From: Zasmidium citrigriseum
Taxonomy: Eukaryota > Ascomycota > Dothideomycetes > Mycosphaerellales > Mycosphaerellaceae
Length of the DNA: 64,000 nt
NCBI GenBank assembly: GCA_002786025.1
Contig: NHNW01000024.1
Location: 310,001-374,000 of the forward strand
Direction: 5' to 3'
The notes under the pieces were generated by a model. That model did no database searches. It was not told the origin of the DNA and saw only the letters and a list, made by a program, of their open reading frames with translations. A program made the translations under genes and the position numbers. Positions 50,356 to 63,300 of this stretch are shown piece by piece; within the stretch, counting starts at the first letter, position 1, and each line of letters starts with the position of its first letter.

Positions 50356-50586
50356 TCATCTCACGTAAGTCCTGCTCGTCTTCCTATACACCTCCCCACT
50401 GCTCCGTGGCACGCTCCTCACCGAGCTGCGATAACTGACCCTCTCCACCGGCACCGAGCTGCTATACCTCCTCCCCGTGGTGATGGAGCTGCGAGGCCCG
50501 CCGTGGAAATTGCTGACCGGGCGCGGGGCGTAGTAGTCGCGTTCTTTGACGTAGTAGTCGCGTTTGGGCGAGGTGACGAGGCACAT
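50356..50586 (-). CDS. Small Arg/Tyr/Ser-rich hypothetical protein, 76 aa
   Basis: I choose the ATG at 50586 (MCLVTSPKRDYYVKERDYYA), which has a CAATCACA leader typical of fungal starts. The frame is open to 50769, but that part looks like leader sequence. The peptide is rich in Arg, Tyr and Ser (GRRYSSSVPVERVSYRSSVRS) and ends YRKTSRTYVR. It has no hydrophobic segment, and no family is recognised with certainty. The composition makes a structured enzyme unlikely. Confidence 0.55.
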   Translation of the reverse strand: MCLVTSPKRDYYVKERDYYAPRPVSNFHGGPRSSITTGRRYSSSVPVERVSYRSSVRSVPRSSGEVYRKTSRTYVR

Positions 50587-51398
50587 TGTGATTGCGGTCG
50601 TAGGAGTACCGTAGTGTTGTTGGTTCTGAGTCGTGAGGTGGTCGAAGTGGGTTGTGGTTTGGGAGGCAGAGACCGCGGAGGCTATGAGCTCTGAACTGGA
50701 GATTGGAGTGACGTATCGCACCAGGTTGTCAATGGCAGAGATGTAGGTAGTTCCAGGGGAGAGGAACAAACAAGGACGAATCTCGAGTTAAAAGGTCTGA
50801 AACTCACAGTGACAGGCGGAGTCATCCCTCCATCACCTCAGGCGGGCGGGCAGTAGGCAGTGCTTAAAATACCACCACCAGCCTAGAACCTTCCTAGAGG
50901 CCGCCCGCTACGCCCTCAGACGAGGGGTCGATGGTGAGATCAAGATGGTGTGCGGTTGCCGCCGCGCATAATCAATCTGTCGCATCCCAGTTCAAGGCGC
51001 TGTCTTTGACCCAGCCATCCTGGCTCGAACTCCCGATTGGTGATGTCAGACCAAGAGATCAGCACCAACTTGCACGCCCAGTGATGAGATCGCTTAGGCT
51101 CGGGGGTTCGTCTTCGCTCGGTACGCGCAAGACAGGCTGTCATTTAATCCATCAATCGAAGAAGTCTCTCGAGACAACACCAACTATGTAGGTAAAGCTC
51201 GGGTGAACGAGTAAGCAACCTGCATCATGCGCATGAATGATAGCCAGGTAGCTACAGCAGCTGGTTGGGATCTGGAACCAAATATCTGGACAGCATGTGA
51301 AAGTTTAGACAATAATGTTCATCATAGCTATGTGGTATATGTATGCTTCCCTCAAACGCCTTTTCATAACAGCCGTGACTGAACCACAGACGATCCTC
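50587..51398. other. Intergenic region
   Basis: It holds the upstream region of the small gene and the 3' end of the leashin-like gene. A short GC-rich patch (GGCGGGCGGGCAG near 50841) is present. No gene is supported. Confidence 0.4.
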
Positions 51399-54300
51399 CT
51401 AGAATTGCACACTACCAGGTGCTTCGCTGACCAGACTGTGTCTGCTCTGTCTGCTTCGAATTGGATCGTCAATCTCCATCGCTCCGCTCATTACTCGGAC
51501 GACCTTCTTTTCTCGTCCGCTGTCGTTCTGCACCAGCACCTGCGCTGGACAAACGACTATTTCCTCCTCTCCTTCTCCTACTTCGTCTCCCTTCTTGACC
51601 ACCAGTGGGAACAGTACGATCTTGACGACTGCCTGCTCGGCGGCTAGCTCTTCGTTCGAGCTGAAGAAGCCTGAACGCTCATTCATGAGCGATGCATTGA
51701 AGTGTACCTTTCGCACCAAATCACCATTCGTGTCGTACTCTGGCTGCAGCGGAGGCAGCATGATGTATTCTGCTCGTTGAGTTCGCATCTCGATTGACAA
51801 GTCCACTGCGATGCGAATGACCTTGGTCAAAGATGCAAGTAGCTGCTGTTCGGATGTTGAAGGTGGCGGCAGCAACCTGCAGAGCACGCTGAAGATTTCG
51901 TGCGAGACAGCCTCGGTATCCAGCGCACATTGCGACTCGAATGAAGGCCTCTTCGATAGTAGCGTGAGTGTCGTTGCACGCCAGTGAGCAACGGCACGCG
52001 GCGGTCCAACCTCTGCCAAAAGTTTCTCGAGGGCCTTGAGCTTTTGACGTTGCTCGCGATCCATGCCAAAGAGGTAGCGTGTGAAAACGTACTCCCACAC
52101 CATCGTCATCACCACTGACATGAACACGTCGCGACGACGTACGCGATCTCCAAGCAGCTTGTCGACGTCGGAGCCGTCCAAGACTGCGTTGTCTAATCGA
52201 GCCTCGATCTTATCGTCATTCAGGTCGGTTGACAATCGACAGACTCGGTTGTCCGACATTTTGGAGAAGCGCAGCACCCATTGCTGGACGTGTTGGCAGA
52301 GCTTCTGACAAGAGCCATCGAAGTAGTCTTCATCGCGCTGGATCAGGAAGTCGCTGGTCTTTGAAGACTGAATCTGCACCTGCAAGGCTCGGATCTGTTC
52401 GGCGGCGATATCAAGTTGCTCGCGCAGTCGGAGGATCTCTGCGTTCTTGTCGGCGAGTGCAGTGGCGATCTCGGCTTCGACAATGTCCTTCATGCCAGAG
52501 GTGATACGACCATGTTCCTGTCGCATCGTATCGAGCTCTCTGCTGGTAGATTGCCAATTTTGATGCGCTTCCTGGTGCTCTCGCTGGAGGGTTGCATACC
52601 GTCCGTTGGTGTCGTCGACCAGGTTTCTGTTAGCTTCTGTGAGTCCACCATTGATCTCCGTCAGGCGTGCAATTTCCTCTTGCAACGGCAAAAGCATGGC
52701 CTTGATCTTGTTGATCTCAGCATCCTTTTCTTGAATCTGCAAGTCTCGCTCCATGAGCGCCTCTTGCAACGCTTGTCCATTGACATCGCGAGCGGCGTCA
52801 TTGGTCTGTTCGGCGTAAGTGCGGGCCTCTTGCAGCGCTCGATTCTCAGCAACGAGCTGGTCTACTCTAGATTCCAAGTCGTTGATGTGCATGCTCTGGC
52901 GCTTCCGCACGCTTGGCGGTCGCGTTGGCGAGACTTGCGACTGTTGGGCGTCGCCATAGCCCTGCTGTAAACAGTCAGCATCGAAACGGCCACGAATGTA
53001 TCGATTATGATGATGACTTACGAACACATCGTCGTTCATGTCTACGGCGCGCGAGGCGCTGCCATCGACCACGTCGTCGTCATTGAGCGGCGGTGTTGGA
53101 GGCGGCTCGAAGGGAATTGTTATGGGTGAGGCTCGCGCGCCGCTCACGGACGACGCCGCATCGCCCCGCCGACTGGCGGCCCGCAGGTCACCTGACAAAC
53201 TGACTCGCCGAAGCGAGTGTGTCGAGCTGCCTTGACTCATGTTACTGTTGCGGCTGTACGACCGCAGCTCTTGTGGTGATTTGAAATGGGCACCGCTGGT
53301 GTTCGAACGATTGCTCATGGCACTGGGCGAGCGCGGGTCCGGAAGTGCAGGCTTAGAGTATCGGTGGCCCAGTGATCGTTCCAGATGGACAGTCTCGTCG
53401 TGCTCGTCCACAGACGGCCATGAAAGCCTATTGATCAGCTCGTCAGTCGACAAGGGATTGCTGGCCGATCTAGCACTGCCGGAAGGAATAGTGATGTGCG
53501 GCTGCATTGATGGCGAGATGGCTTGTTCTCGGATGCGGATGTCTTGAGGCGTTTCTGTACGCTTGACGGCCTTGATGTGGTCAGGGCCGCCAATGTCAGA
53601 ATCGGCATGATTCCTCTTTCCAACGTGTTGCTCTTCCGGAATCGAGTCAAGTGCTTGTCTTGGGCTGAGTGGCCCACTTGGGGGAGGAGAGAAAGTCGAG
53701 CGATCGCGAGTGCTCTCACTGCTGGCGGAAGGCTGGTCGGGAGCTTCTCGCGACCTTGACCGTGTTCTGAAATACTCTGTGTTGTCCGTCTGCTGCTTCG
53801 GCGTTTTGATGTCTATCGGCTGAGGCGACTTTCCTGTATTGCTGGCAAGACCTTCAGGCGGCGACTGGAAGAGATACGAGGCACGGTCTTTGCTGGTGGG
53901 TTTGAGAGGTGTCTCCGCGCTGGGGGTCCTTGATCGGGCCTCTTCGCTGTGCTTCTCGCTTTCCCTGGACCGCTTCTTCGGTACTTTGATCTCCCAATTC
54001 TGCTCTGGGCTCATGGGAATCTGGAGAGGCTCCAAAGACCGTCTCTCGCGCAGACTATCACGCGAGGAGCTTGTCGACAAGATTTGCGGGATCTCGCGGC
54101 TGGCGCGCTCAGAATGTTGTGGCGAGCGCGTAGTTTCTTGATAGCCGCTGTCCCGAATTGGCTGGTGCTCTTTACTGCCCACGACAGGCGACTCAGGTTC
54201 TTGCTTGCTTTGGTCATCCAAGGCTGAGAAAGACCACGATGGCTCGTCCCTCGGAGCTCCGCGAGAGGCTTCTGATTCTTTGCGTGCTTTTCTATCGCGA

Positions 54301-57300
54301 GCTGCTGCTGCAACGACAGCTGCCATGCCGGCGGTACCGAAAGCAGGATCCGCTCGTGGAGGGCTTGGAGAGCGAGTGGCCTCAGCGGTCTCTTGTGGCT
54401 CAGGCTTGGGTGGAACACGCCTCTTCACCCGCTCAAGTCCGGGGAATGCAGTCTGAACGACGCTTGAGGGACTGGTCTGGCTCTGAACTGGCTCTACTGC
54501 TTTCTCGGCCTCTGCAGATGGCTTGTCGCCGGGAAGATCTGCTGGTTGCTTGGAAGCCAGCTCTCTCGTTGTCGAAGGTGAGAGAATGTCATCCAGTGTG
54601 TTATTGCGCGAAAGTCCTTCGTTCTCGGACACCATGGCAGACTGTTCAGTCTCTTCGGCAGTGCTTTCACCCCCAGCTGCTTTGGATGCGGCCTTGAGCT
54701 TCTTCTGCTTGCGCTTGTTCTTCTTGTAAGCTTTGTAGGCTCGGTCCATTTCATCCATGTCCATCTCATCTCGGCCGACCGTCAAGATATCAACTGCACC
54801 ACGATCTGAGGCATCGCCCAAAAGCTGTGCCTCAGCCGGCTTCTCTTGACTGGCTTGGGCCATATCCAATGCTTGCGGTTCCTCAGCATTGGCGAGGCCT
54901 TTCACAGCTGCATCTTGAAGACCCTCAGTCTCTTCGAAGGTTTGTGGAGTATCGTCGATTGGTGTGGCAGCACTGTCTACAGGCTCCTTCTCTTCCTCAC
55001 GCTGCGCCTTCTTCCCTTTCTTCCCCTTCTTGCGCTTGGTCGTTGCGAAGGAGAATTCTTCTGGCTCGGTGACATCTTTCGAGCCCACGTTGCTGGAAGC
55101 CAGAGCTTGCTCCAGAAGAACAGGGTCGAACCCGGTACCTTGCAGACCTCGGGTGATCGCGCTGTCGAAGTCATCGGCAGCCAAGCTGTCACTTGCGACA
55201 GGCTCAGCCGGGATAGCTTGATCATGCTCGGGGCTCTCACGCGATTTCTTGTTTTTCTTTCGCCTGGTAGTGGTCGACGTGAAGCCTTCTTCGGGATCAG
55301 CTTCAGCGACTGTCCCTGGAGGCGATGCCCGTCGATGAAAAACAGGATCGTTGATGACCATGTCGGGATTGAATCCGCTGTCGGCAAGACCAGCGGCTAC
55401 GGTTGCGGTGAAGTCAATGTCCTGTGATGGATGATGTGGCGAGCTCGCGGTGGTAGCCTCGTTCCAGGTATCAGTTCGGTCGGCATCGGCTGCCTTCGTG
55501 GGATCCTGGATTTCCGGCATCTCAGCTAAAGTCCTCTCGGCTGTGGTGTCTTGTGCACTGGTCGGCTCGGGTTCTGTTGAGTGTTGTCGTGCTGAGTCCT
55601 CCAGATCGTGATGTTCTTCCGCAGGTATTTCTGGCATGCCAGTATTCGCCGCAAGCTCCAGATTGGCATCTCGACCGTTTTCTTGATCCTGGGCTTGCGA
55701 TGCAAAGTCGACGACGTCCGTAGCAGCTTTCAAAGGCTCATCGTCTTGCACAAATGCTGGAGTGGACGAGCCGCTCTTCTTGGCCTTTTTCTTGTCTTTC
55801 TTTGATTTCTTCGAAGAGAAGCTTGCCCACTCGTCTTCCTCTGGTTCTGTCTTTGAAGCACCTGCAATAGCAGCTCCAGCGGCGATGCCCATTGCAGCAT
55901 CTGCAGCAGTTTCCAAGCCACTGGTTGTATCCTTCTCAGGTTTCTGATCATCTTCCTGAGGCGTAGCAGGCTCTGCAGCTTCCGTCCATGGATCGGTTGT
56001 GGAAGATCGGCTCTTCTTTCCCTTCTTCTTGTCTTTCTTGCTCTTCTTGACGGGGAAGCCAAAGTCTTCGTCTTCTTGTGCGGGCTTCGAGGACTCGGGC
56101 TGAGCTGAAGTCTGGTCCTCGCCGGTGTCCATTTTGTCGACTTCTGCAGGCTCCGTAACCTGCTCGACCGTAGTAGGGACTTCTTCCGACCAACTGTCTG
56201 GAACGTCTGGAGCTGGAGTTCGATCTGTGTTGACGGTATCCTGCTCGACTTCTGCTGCTTCTCCAGTCTCTGTCTGCGACATTGGTGCTTCTCCCAAAGA
56301 TCTATCCGCCTCAAGAGTGATCTCGGCTTTATCAGTACCCTCGACAGTTTGTATGGCACTCTCTTGCTCTTCCCAGCTCGATTGCGGCACGGAAGGTTCT
56401 TGTTCAGCTTCAACCTGCGGTGTAGAGTCTTCTGCACCAGCAGTCTCAACTGTTGGCTCGTCTTCCCAGGAGAACACTTGCTTGGACTTTTTGCCTTTCT
56501 TTCCTTTCTTGCCTTTGACAGGAGCTTCCCAAGCGTCAGTCTCGTCAGGCTCTTGTAACTCTCGCGACTCTTCAAGAGGAGGTATCGTGGTTGCGGTATC
56601 CTCCTTGGCAGCCTCCGCTTCTTTGCTTTCCAGAGCAGCTGTACTCTCGGGCTCGTCAAGTGACTCGAAGACAGTCTGCTTCTTCTTCCCCTTCTTGCCT
56701 TTCTTCTTGCTAGCTTGTGGGGCGAGCCAGTCGTCAAGGGTCAAATCTTCATTGTCTTGCATACTTGCCCCAGGTGCGGGCGAGTCGTCCTTGACCTGCT
56801 CGAGGTCCTTTGGCCGCGTTTCTTGTGGTGTGCTCTCTGGCTCAACTGCATCCTCAATCGTGGCTTGTTCGGAACTGTTCTTGTCGTCGACTGATGTCGC
56901 AGGCTCGTCTGTCAAGGACAGCAGCTTCCCCTTCTTGCCTTTCTTGCCTTTCTTTTTACCAGCTTGTGGGGCGAGCCAGTCGTCAACAGAAGCATCTTGA
57001 TTGTCCTGCTTTGTCGCGTCTGTTGCAGGCTCGTCCTCCTTAACCTGCTCGATGTTCTCCGGTTGCGCTTCTTGCAAGAAGCTCTCTAGCTCAGCTGTAG
57101 GCGCGTCTCCAATGACAGTCTGATCGTAGTCTCTCTTGTCATCGACTGGTGCTGCAGGCTCGTCTATCCAGGACTGCTGCTTCCCCTTCTTGCCTTTCTT
57201 GCCCTTCTTTTTGCCCGCTTGTGGCATCCAAAATTCTGCGGCGTTAGTGTCAGGCTTGTTTGGTAGGAGTTGGGTCTGTGTGTCCTGGGGATCATCACTG

Positions 57301-60300
57301 CCGATTGGCTCTGTGGGGCGTTGATCGTTGGCTGCTTCCGGCTTCTGATCTTCCTGGGCAGACGGTCCTTCGGTGGCCGCGATGGTCGGTTCAAATTCGA
57401 CAACCTTCTCAATTACTGGAGACTCTTCGATGGTGGTCTTTGGCTCTGAGATAGACGCTTTCTTTCCCTTCTTCTTCTTGCCCTTTTTCGAAGAGATGAA
57501 AGGCGTGTCAGTGGCATCTCTTGACTCATCCATCAAATCACGAACGGCGTCGTGATCCTCGACCGTGGCAATATCCTCCTCTGCCCAGACGTCATCGAAG
57601 GTGGGATCCGCTGGCGGTTCGCTTTCCTCGAACGGTTCGACACTCGCGTCTTGGACGATTGACAGATCGTCAACCGCCGGGGAAACATCTGTCATGTTTG
57701 CATCAAGCTGTTTTCCAGGCTCACTCGCCTCAGCTGCGTCCTGTTCCACAGACGTCTCTTTGTCGACGGTTTCAGCTTCTTTCTCGACGGGAGGGGTATC
57801 AAGTGTTTGCTCGGATTCAATGAGGTCGACAATTGCTGTGGGAAGGCCTGAAGCTGATTTATTGCCCTTCTTCTTCTTCTTGGAGGACGTAGGCGCCGTC
57901 CATGCATCGTCGTTGGTGACATCAGGTGGTTGGATATCAGCATCATCCTTTTGCCATTCAGTGGCAACTTCGGGCGGCTGGGTAGACAAGTCCTCGACCG
58001 GGTCCGGAATCTCTGCAACAGGTGTCTCAGGCGTTGAAGTCTTGCCTTTCTTTCCCTTCTTGCCTTTCTTCTTGGAGCTTGGAGCCCAGGAGAATTCGTC
58101 TTGAGGCTCCGTCTCTACTGGGATGTCGAATTGGTTCTCGGTCCCAGTGGAAGTCGGCTCGATTTCGTCTGTTGTCTTCAAAGGGTCATCAGCGGTCACC
58201 GTCTGCTCGCGGTCTACATCTGGACCGGTTGTCTCGTCGAGTTGAGGTGCTTCAACAGATGCAGGTTCTTGCTCTGCCGGAGTTGCAGTACCAGAAGACT
58301 TGTTCTTCTTGCCCTTCTTCTTTTTCTTCGAGCCTGACGGGAAAGACCACCAATCGTCTTCTGGTGCTTCCGCCTGGGTCTCATCTTTGCCTTCGACCGC
58401 TTCAGTGGTCTCAGCGACTTCAGGAGCGATCTCGCGTACGCCCGCGGTATCGATGGCGTCCTTGTCAACAGCGACATTGTCGGAGAGAGTGAAGTGAGGT
58501 TCTGAGACGGCTTCAGCTTCGGCCAGGTGGTTTGTCGGTGCTTCTGTCTCGGCTACGGTCTCTTGAGTGATCGTTTGAGGCTCTGGCGAGGCGTCCTTGT
58601 CGATTGCCGTGGTGTCAGCGAGCGACTGCTGACGGCTCTTCTTGCCTTTCTTGCCCTTCTTTTTCGAACTTGGGGTCCAAGAAAATTCTGGCTCAGCTTC
58701 AGCCTCGGGCGCAGCTGTCGAAACCTCTTGCTCAACCTGCTGTGAAGTAGCTTGTTCGTCGGCGACCATGTCGTCCCAGCTCTGAGGCAACGGTTCACCT
58801 TTTGGCTCTTCGCTCACATCGAGCACTTGCTCGACTGCCGGAGATGCTTCTTGAGTCGGCGGTGTCTCTGAAACGGCCTTCTTGGCTTTTTTGCCCTTCT
58901 TACCCTTCTTCTGAGTGTTTGGGGTCCATGAGAAGTCCTCCTGGGGCTCGTCGGTCATTTGAGTATCGAAGGCAGCGGCAGTCTCTTCGACGAGGGGTTC
59001 AGTCGGTTCGACATCGGTAGCCGCAGGTACGTCTCCTGTAGTGTCCTCAGGCTTGGGATCTTGACCTGGATCTTGAGCATCCTCAGTGACACTTTCGTTG
59101 CCTCGAGTGATCGCATCAGGGGCAGCGAAAGGTGTTTCGCCGGATTGAACGGCGTCGAAGAATTCATCTTCGGCATCTTGGGGCAGTGGCACATCCTCCG
59201 GCTGCGAAGAAGTCACATCCATCGAAGCAGATTCCTTAGCCTCGTCGGTAGCAGCTTCAACAGTCGGGGTCTCCTGTTGAGTTTCTGGCTCAGGTTCCCA
59301 CAAAAGCTGTTGTTTCTTCTTCTTCTTGTCTTTCTTGCTTTGCTTGCGAGATAAGGTAGGCTTGATTTCCTCTTCAACAGCCTCAGCCGGGGACTCTGCA
59401 GCAGGCGTAGGGTCTCTGGGCTCTTGCTCGACACTGTCTTTGCTGTCGAGCACCTCATGCTGCTCTTTGGTGGAGTCGGTGAGAGCCGTCTCAGCTCCTG
59501 TGCCCTTCTCAACGTCTTCCGTGGTCGCCAACTCGTCTCGAGACTCTGGAGCAGGTGTGGCTTCTGGCTCTGGCTCGTCCCAATCGAACGATTGCTGCTT
59601 CTTCTTCTTATCCTTCTTGCCTTTCTTCTTTGAAGAGACCGGAGCAAACTCTTCAAGAGCTGATTTGGCCGTTGTCTCTGCTGGCTGAATGATTTCAGCT
59701 GTGGCGGTATTGGAATCGGCAGGCTCTTCAAGTGGTGCCGGCTGGCTCCCAACATTCCACGAATCATCCGGGCCTTGCTCTGGAGTTTGTTCCGCAACGA
59801 CTGGCTCAGTGGTATCGACTTCAGCAGCCTTCGATGATGAAACAGCAAGGGGCTCGGGCTCGGGCTCGGGCTCAGTGAAATCGAAAGTCCGCCGCTTCTT
59901 CTTGTCCTTCTTGCTCTTCTTCGAGGTTGGTGCAAACTCCTCGAGGGCAGACTTGGCAGCAGACTCTTCTGGGGGCACAATTTCACCGGTAGCAGTGGTC
60001 ACATCAGTCGACTCAGGGACATACTCAGGCTCCTTCTCAACGCTGCTTGGCTCCGCCGCGGCGACGGGATCTTGCGGCTCCTTCTGAGATTCGGAGGCTT
60101 CATGGACAGTAGTAGCAGCTTCCTCAGTGCTCTCAGGTACGGCAGAATCAGGTTGTGGTGCCTCTTCTTGTTCTGTCCAGTCCAAGCTTTGCCGGGCCTT
60201 CTTCTTCTCCTTCTTGCTCTTCTTTTTGGAAACCGGTGCGAACCAATCGATGTCCTCTTGCGCAGCCGTGGTCTCCTTGTCTGGCTCGCCAGGGGCCACC

Positions 60301-63300
60301 GTGGGAACCGTCTCGACGAGAGGAGTAGTGCTTGATGCCTGCTCATCGGTGATCTGGCCAGGCTCATCGACAGGATCCTTTGAAGTCTCATTCGAAGCAG
60401 CAAGTGAGGTATCGTCGACTGACATTTGTCGCGACGCAGAAGCAGACTCGTCAGCGCCCTCAACCGCTTCGGCTGGCTCATCCCAGATCGAAGCTTTCTT
60501 CTTCTTCTTCTTGTCTTTCTTGCTCTGCTTGCGGGAAAGCGAGGGCACGAACTCCTCTTGAGGGTGAGAATCTGCAGGTAAATCACTGCCCAAAGAAAGT
60601 TCTTCTTGTGGCCGACTGATGTCTTCTTCCACAGGTTCTTGGTGGGTCGCAGTGGGTTCGGAAGGCTGCTCTGCGATCGGAGTCTCTTCTTCAACTTGCT
60701 TGATCTCCTTGTCCCCTTCGGGCTGAATAGCTTCAACAGGCTGTTGACTGAAGTCTTCGCCAGACATTGGCTCTTCGAGAGTCCCCGTCTCCCCACCCTC
60801 TGCTTGAGGCTCCTCAAGCGGCTGCTGTTCTGCAGCCGAGTCGATTTCGGCGTCAGGCTCAGACCAAGTCGGCGGCTTCTTTTTCTTGTCCTTCTTCGCC
60901 TTCTTCTTGGATTTGGCGGACTCAACTGCTTCAAACACAGCGGGTGCAGCTGCGGCTGCTGCGGCACCGAGTGCAAGGCCTGCAGAACCGTCTTCGCTAC
61001 GACCAGCAATCTCCTTGTCGTCTTCAGCTGGCAGAGCAGAAGGTTCCTCCTCCGCATCGGGCTCTGGCCAAGTCGGTGGGTTCTTCTTCTTGTCTTTCTT
61101 GGTTTTTTTCTTGGAGACAGAAGGCTCGAATGTTGATGACTGCTCTTCCTGTAGTTGGAGAGGAGGCTCATCGAGATTAGCATCCGGTTCCAGATCCCGA
61201 GAAAGATCGCCTGTCGTAGTCTCGGTGGGCGTGGACTTGAGCATAGAATCCGCGAACGCTTGCGACTGACCATCATGCCAGGATGTATTATCTTGATGCG
61301 CAACTTGAACAAAGTCTGGGGTGCCAAAGTTCATCGGCGGTGCATCCTCAATAGCTGTCGTAGGCGTCGAAACGTCCTTGGGCTCTTCCAAAGGCTGGAC
61401 TTCATCGGCGGCTTGCCGTGGCGCTGTGCGTTCAGCGTCATCGGCAGGACCAGACCGCTCATCCAAAGCAGACGCTTCAGGCACATCTTCGGGTATGGCA
61501 GGGATGTCTTCTTCGTCCTGACCAGCCTCGCCAGAGAACAACGCAGCGGCCTTCTGCTTCTTCTTGGCCTTCTTGCTTTGCTTCCTTGTGAGGCGCGGTG
61601 TTGGCTCAATCTCTGTAGGTTGCTCATGATCGACCACCACACTGCGCTGGTCTACGACGAGAGGCGCTGGCTCGGCCTTTGCCTCTGGAATCTTGTAGGA
61701 AGTGCTGGGACGTTCTTCTTCTTGCTGAGAAGCAAGAACACGAGGCTCGCCGCCATCCTCCATGCGATCTTCTTCCGCGAAGAAGCGTTCCGTGGACTCT
61801 TCGCCAGGCGTCGGAAGAACAGGCGGAAGAACAGGCATCGTGTGTGCAGCCGCCGAAGCAAAGACAGCTCCCTCTTCCATGTCCTGTTCCTCGTGAAGGA
61901 AGCGATCCAAAGCATTTTCCTTTCGAGGCACCACAGGAGCGTCAGGATCCTCCAGATGTGGGTGAGAAGTACCTTCTTCGGCATCGACTTCCTCGCGCAA
62001 GAATGTGTCTGTGTCAGACCGATGAATCTCTGGAGCGCTGGTTACAATCTCAGGAATGGGCTCCGATTCCATCGCACCTGCCTCTGCCTGCGCCTCAGCA
62101 TCGAAGAAAGTATCGGTGTCTTGTCTCTCCAAAGAGCGATCAGCCGTTGATGCCTCTGGCTCTGCCTCGGACAGAGGTGTAGCAGGGGTCTGTGGCTCAT
62201 CCTCGATTTGCTGGGACTTCTTGCCTTTCTTGCCCTTCTTCTTCTTCGATGAGCCTTTGCGGGATACCTCCGGCTGAGCTGTTTCTTTTCTGTCTTCTTT
62301 AGCAAGAGGCGACTCATCCACAGGCGCCGGCAAGGGGTAAGATGCGGCCTCGTCTTTCGTAGCAGGTTCATAAGACCCACGACGATCATTGCGCTCGCGA
62401 CTAGGACTGCGCTCCGATGATCGTTCTGAAAGCTTGTGGCCGGCATACACCGCAGCAGTACCCAACATCGCCGCGGCGGCGACGCTCTTGAAGCTCGTCC
62501 CATGACCGTGATCATCTTTCTGAGCTGGTGAGACAGAACGGCTCCTGGGCAGAGGTGGGAGTTCCTCGTGCCCAGAGACACGCGCCCTGTGTGCTGCTTC
62601 TGGATCAGCCTGAGGCTGGCTTTGGTCTTCGTGCATCTTCTCGTCCCGGGCAAAGTCGTCCCAGGTGTAGAATTGAGGCTGCTCCTTCGGTTGTTCTTCG
62701 CGGGCAAGATCTTCCCATGTGTAGAACTGCGGCTCCTGTTTGGGGTGCTGTCTCTCTCCTGGTAGTTGTGGGAACTCGCTTGCCTTGGGTGTTGTCTGCT
62801 GCGAGTCGAGAACATCGCCATCGTCTTTCCATCTCTGTGCTTCCCCAATGTCCACTGTGAGAGCTCTGCGTCGAGATGGCGATTCGGCACCAGCCCAATC
62901 TTCGGCGGCGCTCTGGTAGTTCTCATCACTCCCGTGAATGCTGCTTGCTCGACTGCTTGGCTTGCTCGATGGCAGGCTCGGAAGTCCTTCATCAACCTCC
63001 GGAGTCTGGCGATTGCGCTCAACGAGATACAATGGCCGAAACTCGTTCGAGTGAGGACGTCCTTGCCGAGATTGCTTGGTCGTTGAAGCAGGTGAGATCG
63101 GCGAAGACGTAGCAGCGCCCGGGGTTGCCAGAGGCGAACTGAAGCTGTGGGCACGCTCCTTCAAGCTGGCCGGGGTCTGCGGCGGAACATGACCGAATGG
63201 GAAGCGAAGTGGAACGGTAGTCGACGACGCTGGGCGACCGAGTGAAGCAGGTCGTTGTGGCGTCTCAAGTGAGCCAGCCTTTTGAGCAGGCGTCTGTAGC

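Noticed and set aside
59999..61327. 442-codon and similar long frames in other phases inside the leashin-like gene
   Set aside because: They are Arg/Ser/Leu-rich phase-shifted readings of the Lys-cluster and acidic repeats; the conserved leashin frame explains the region.
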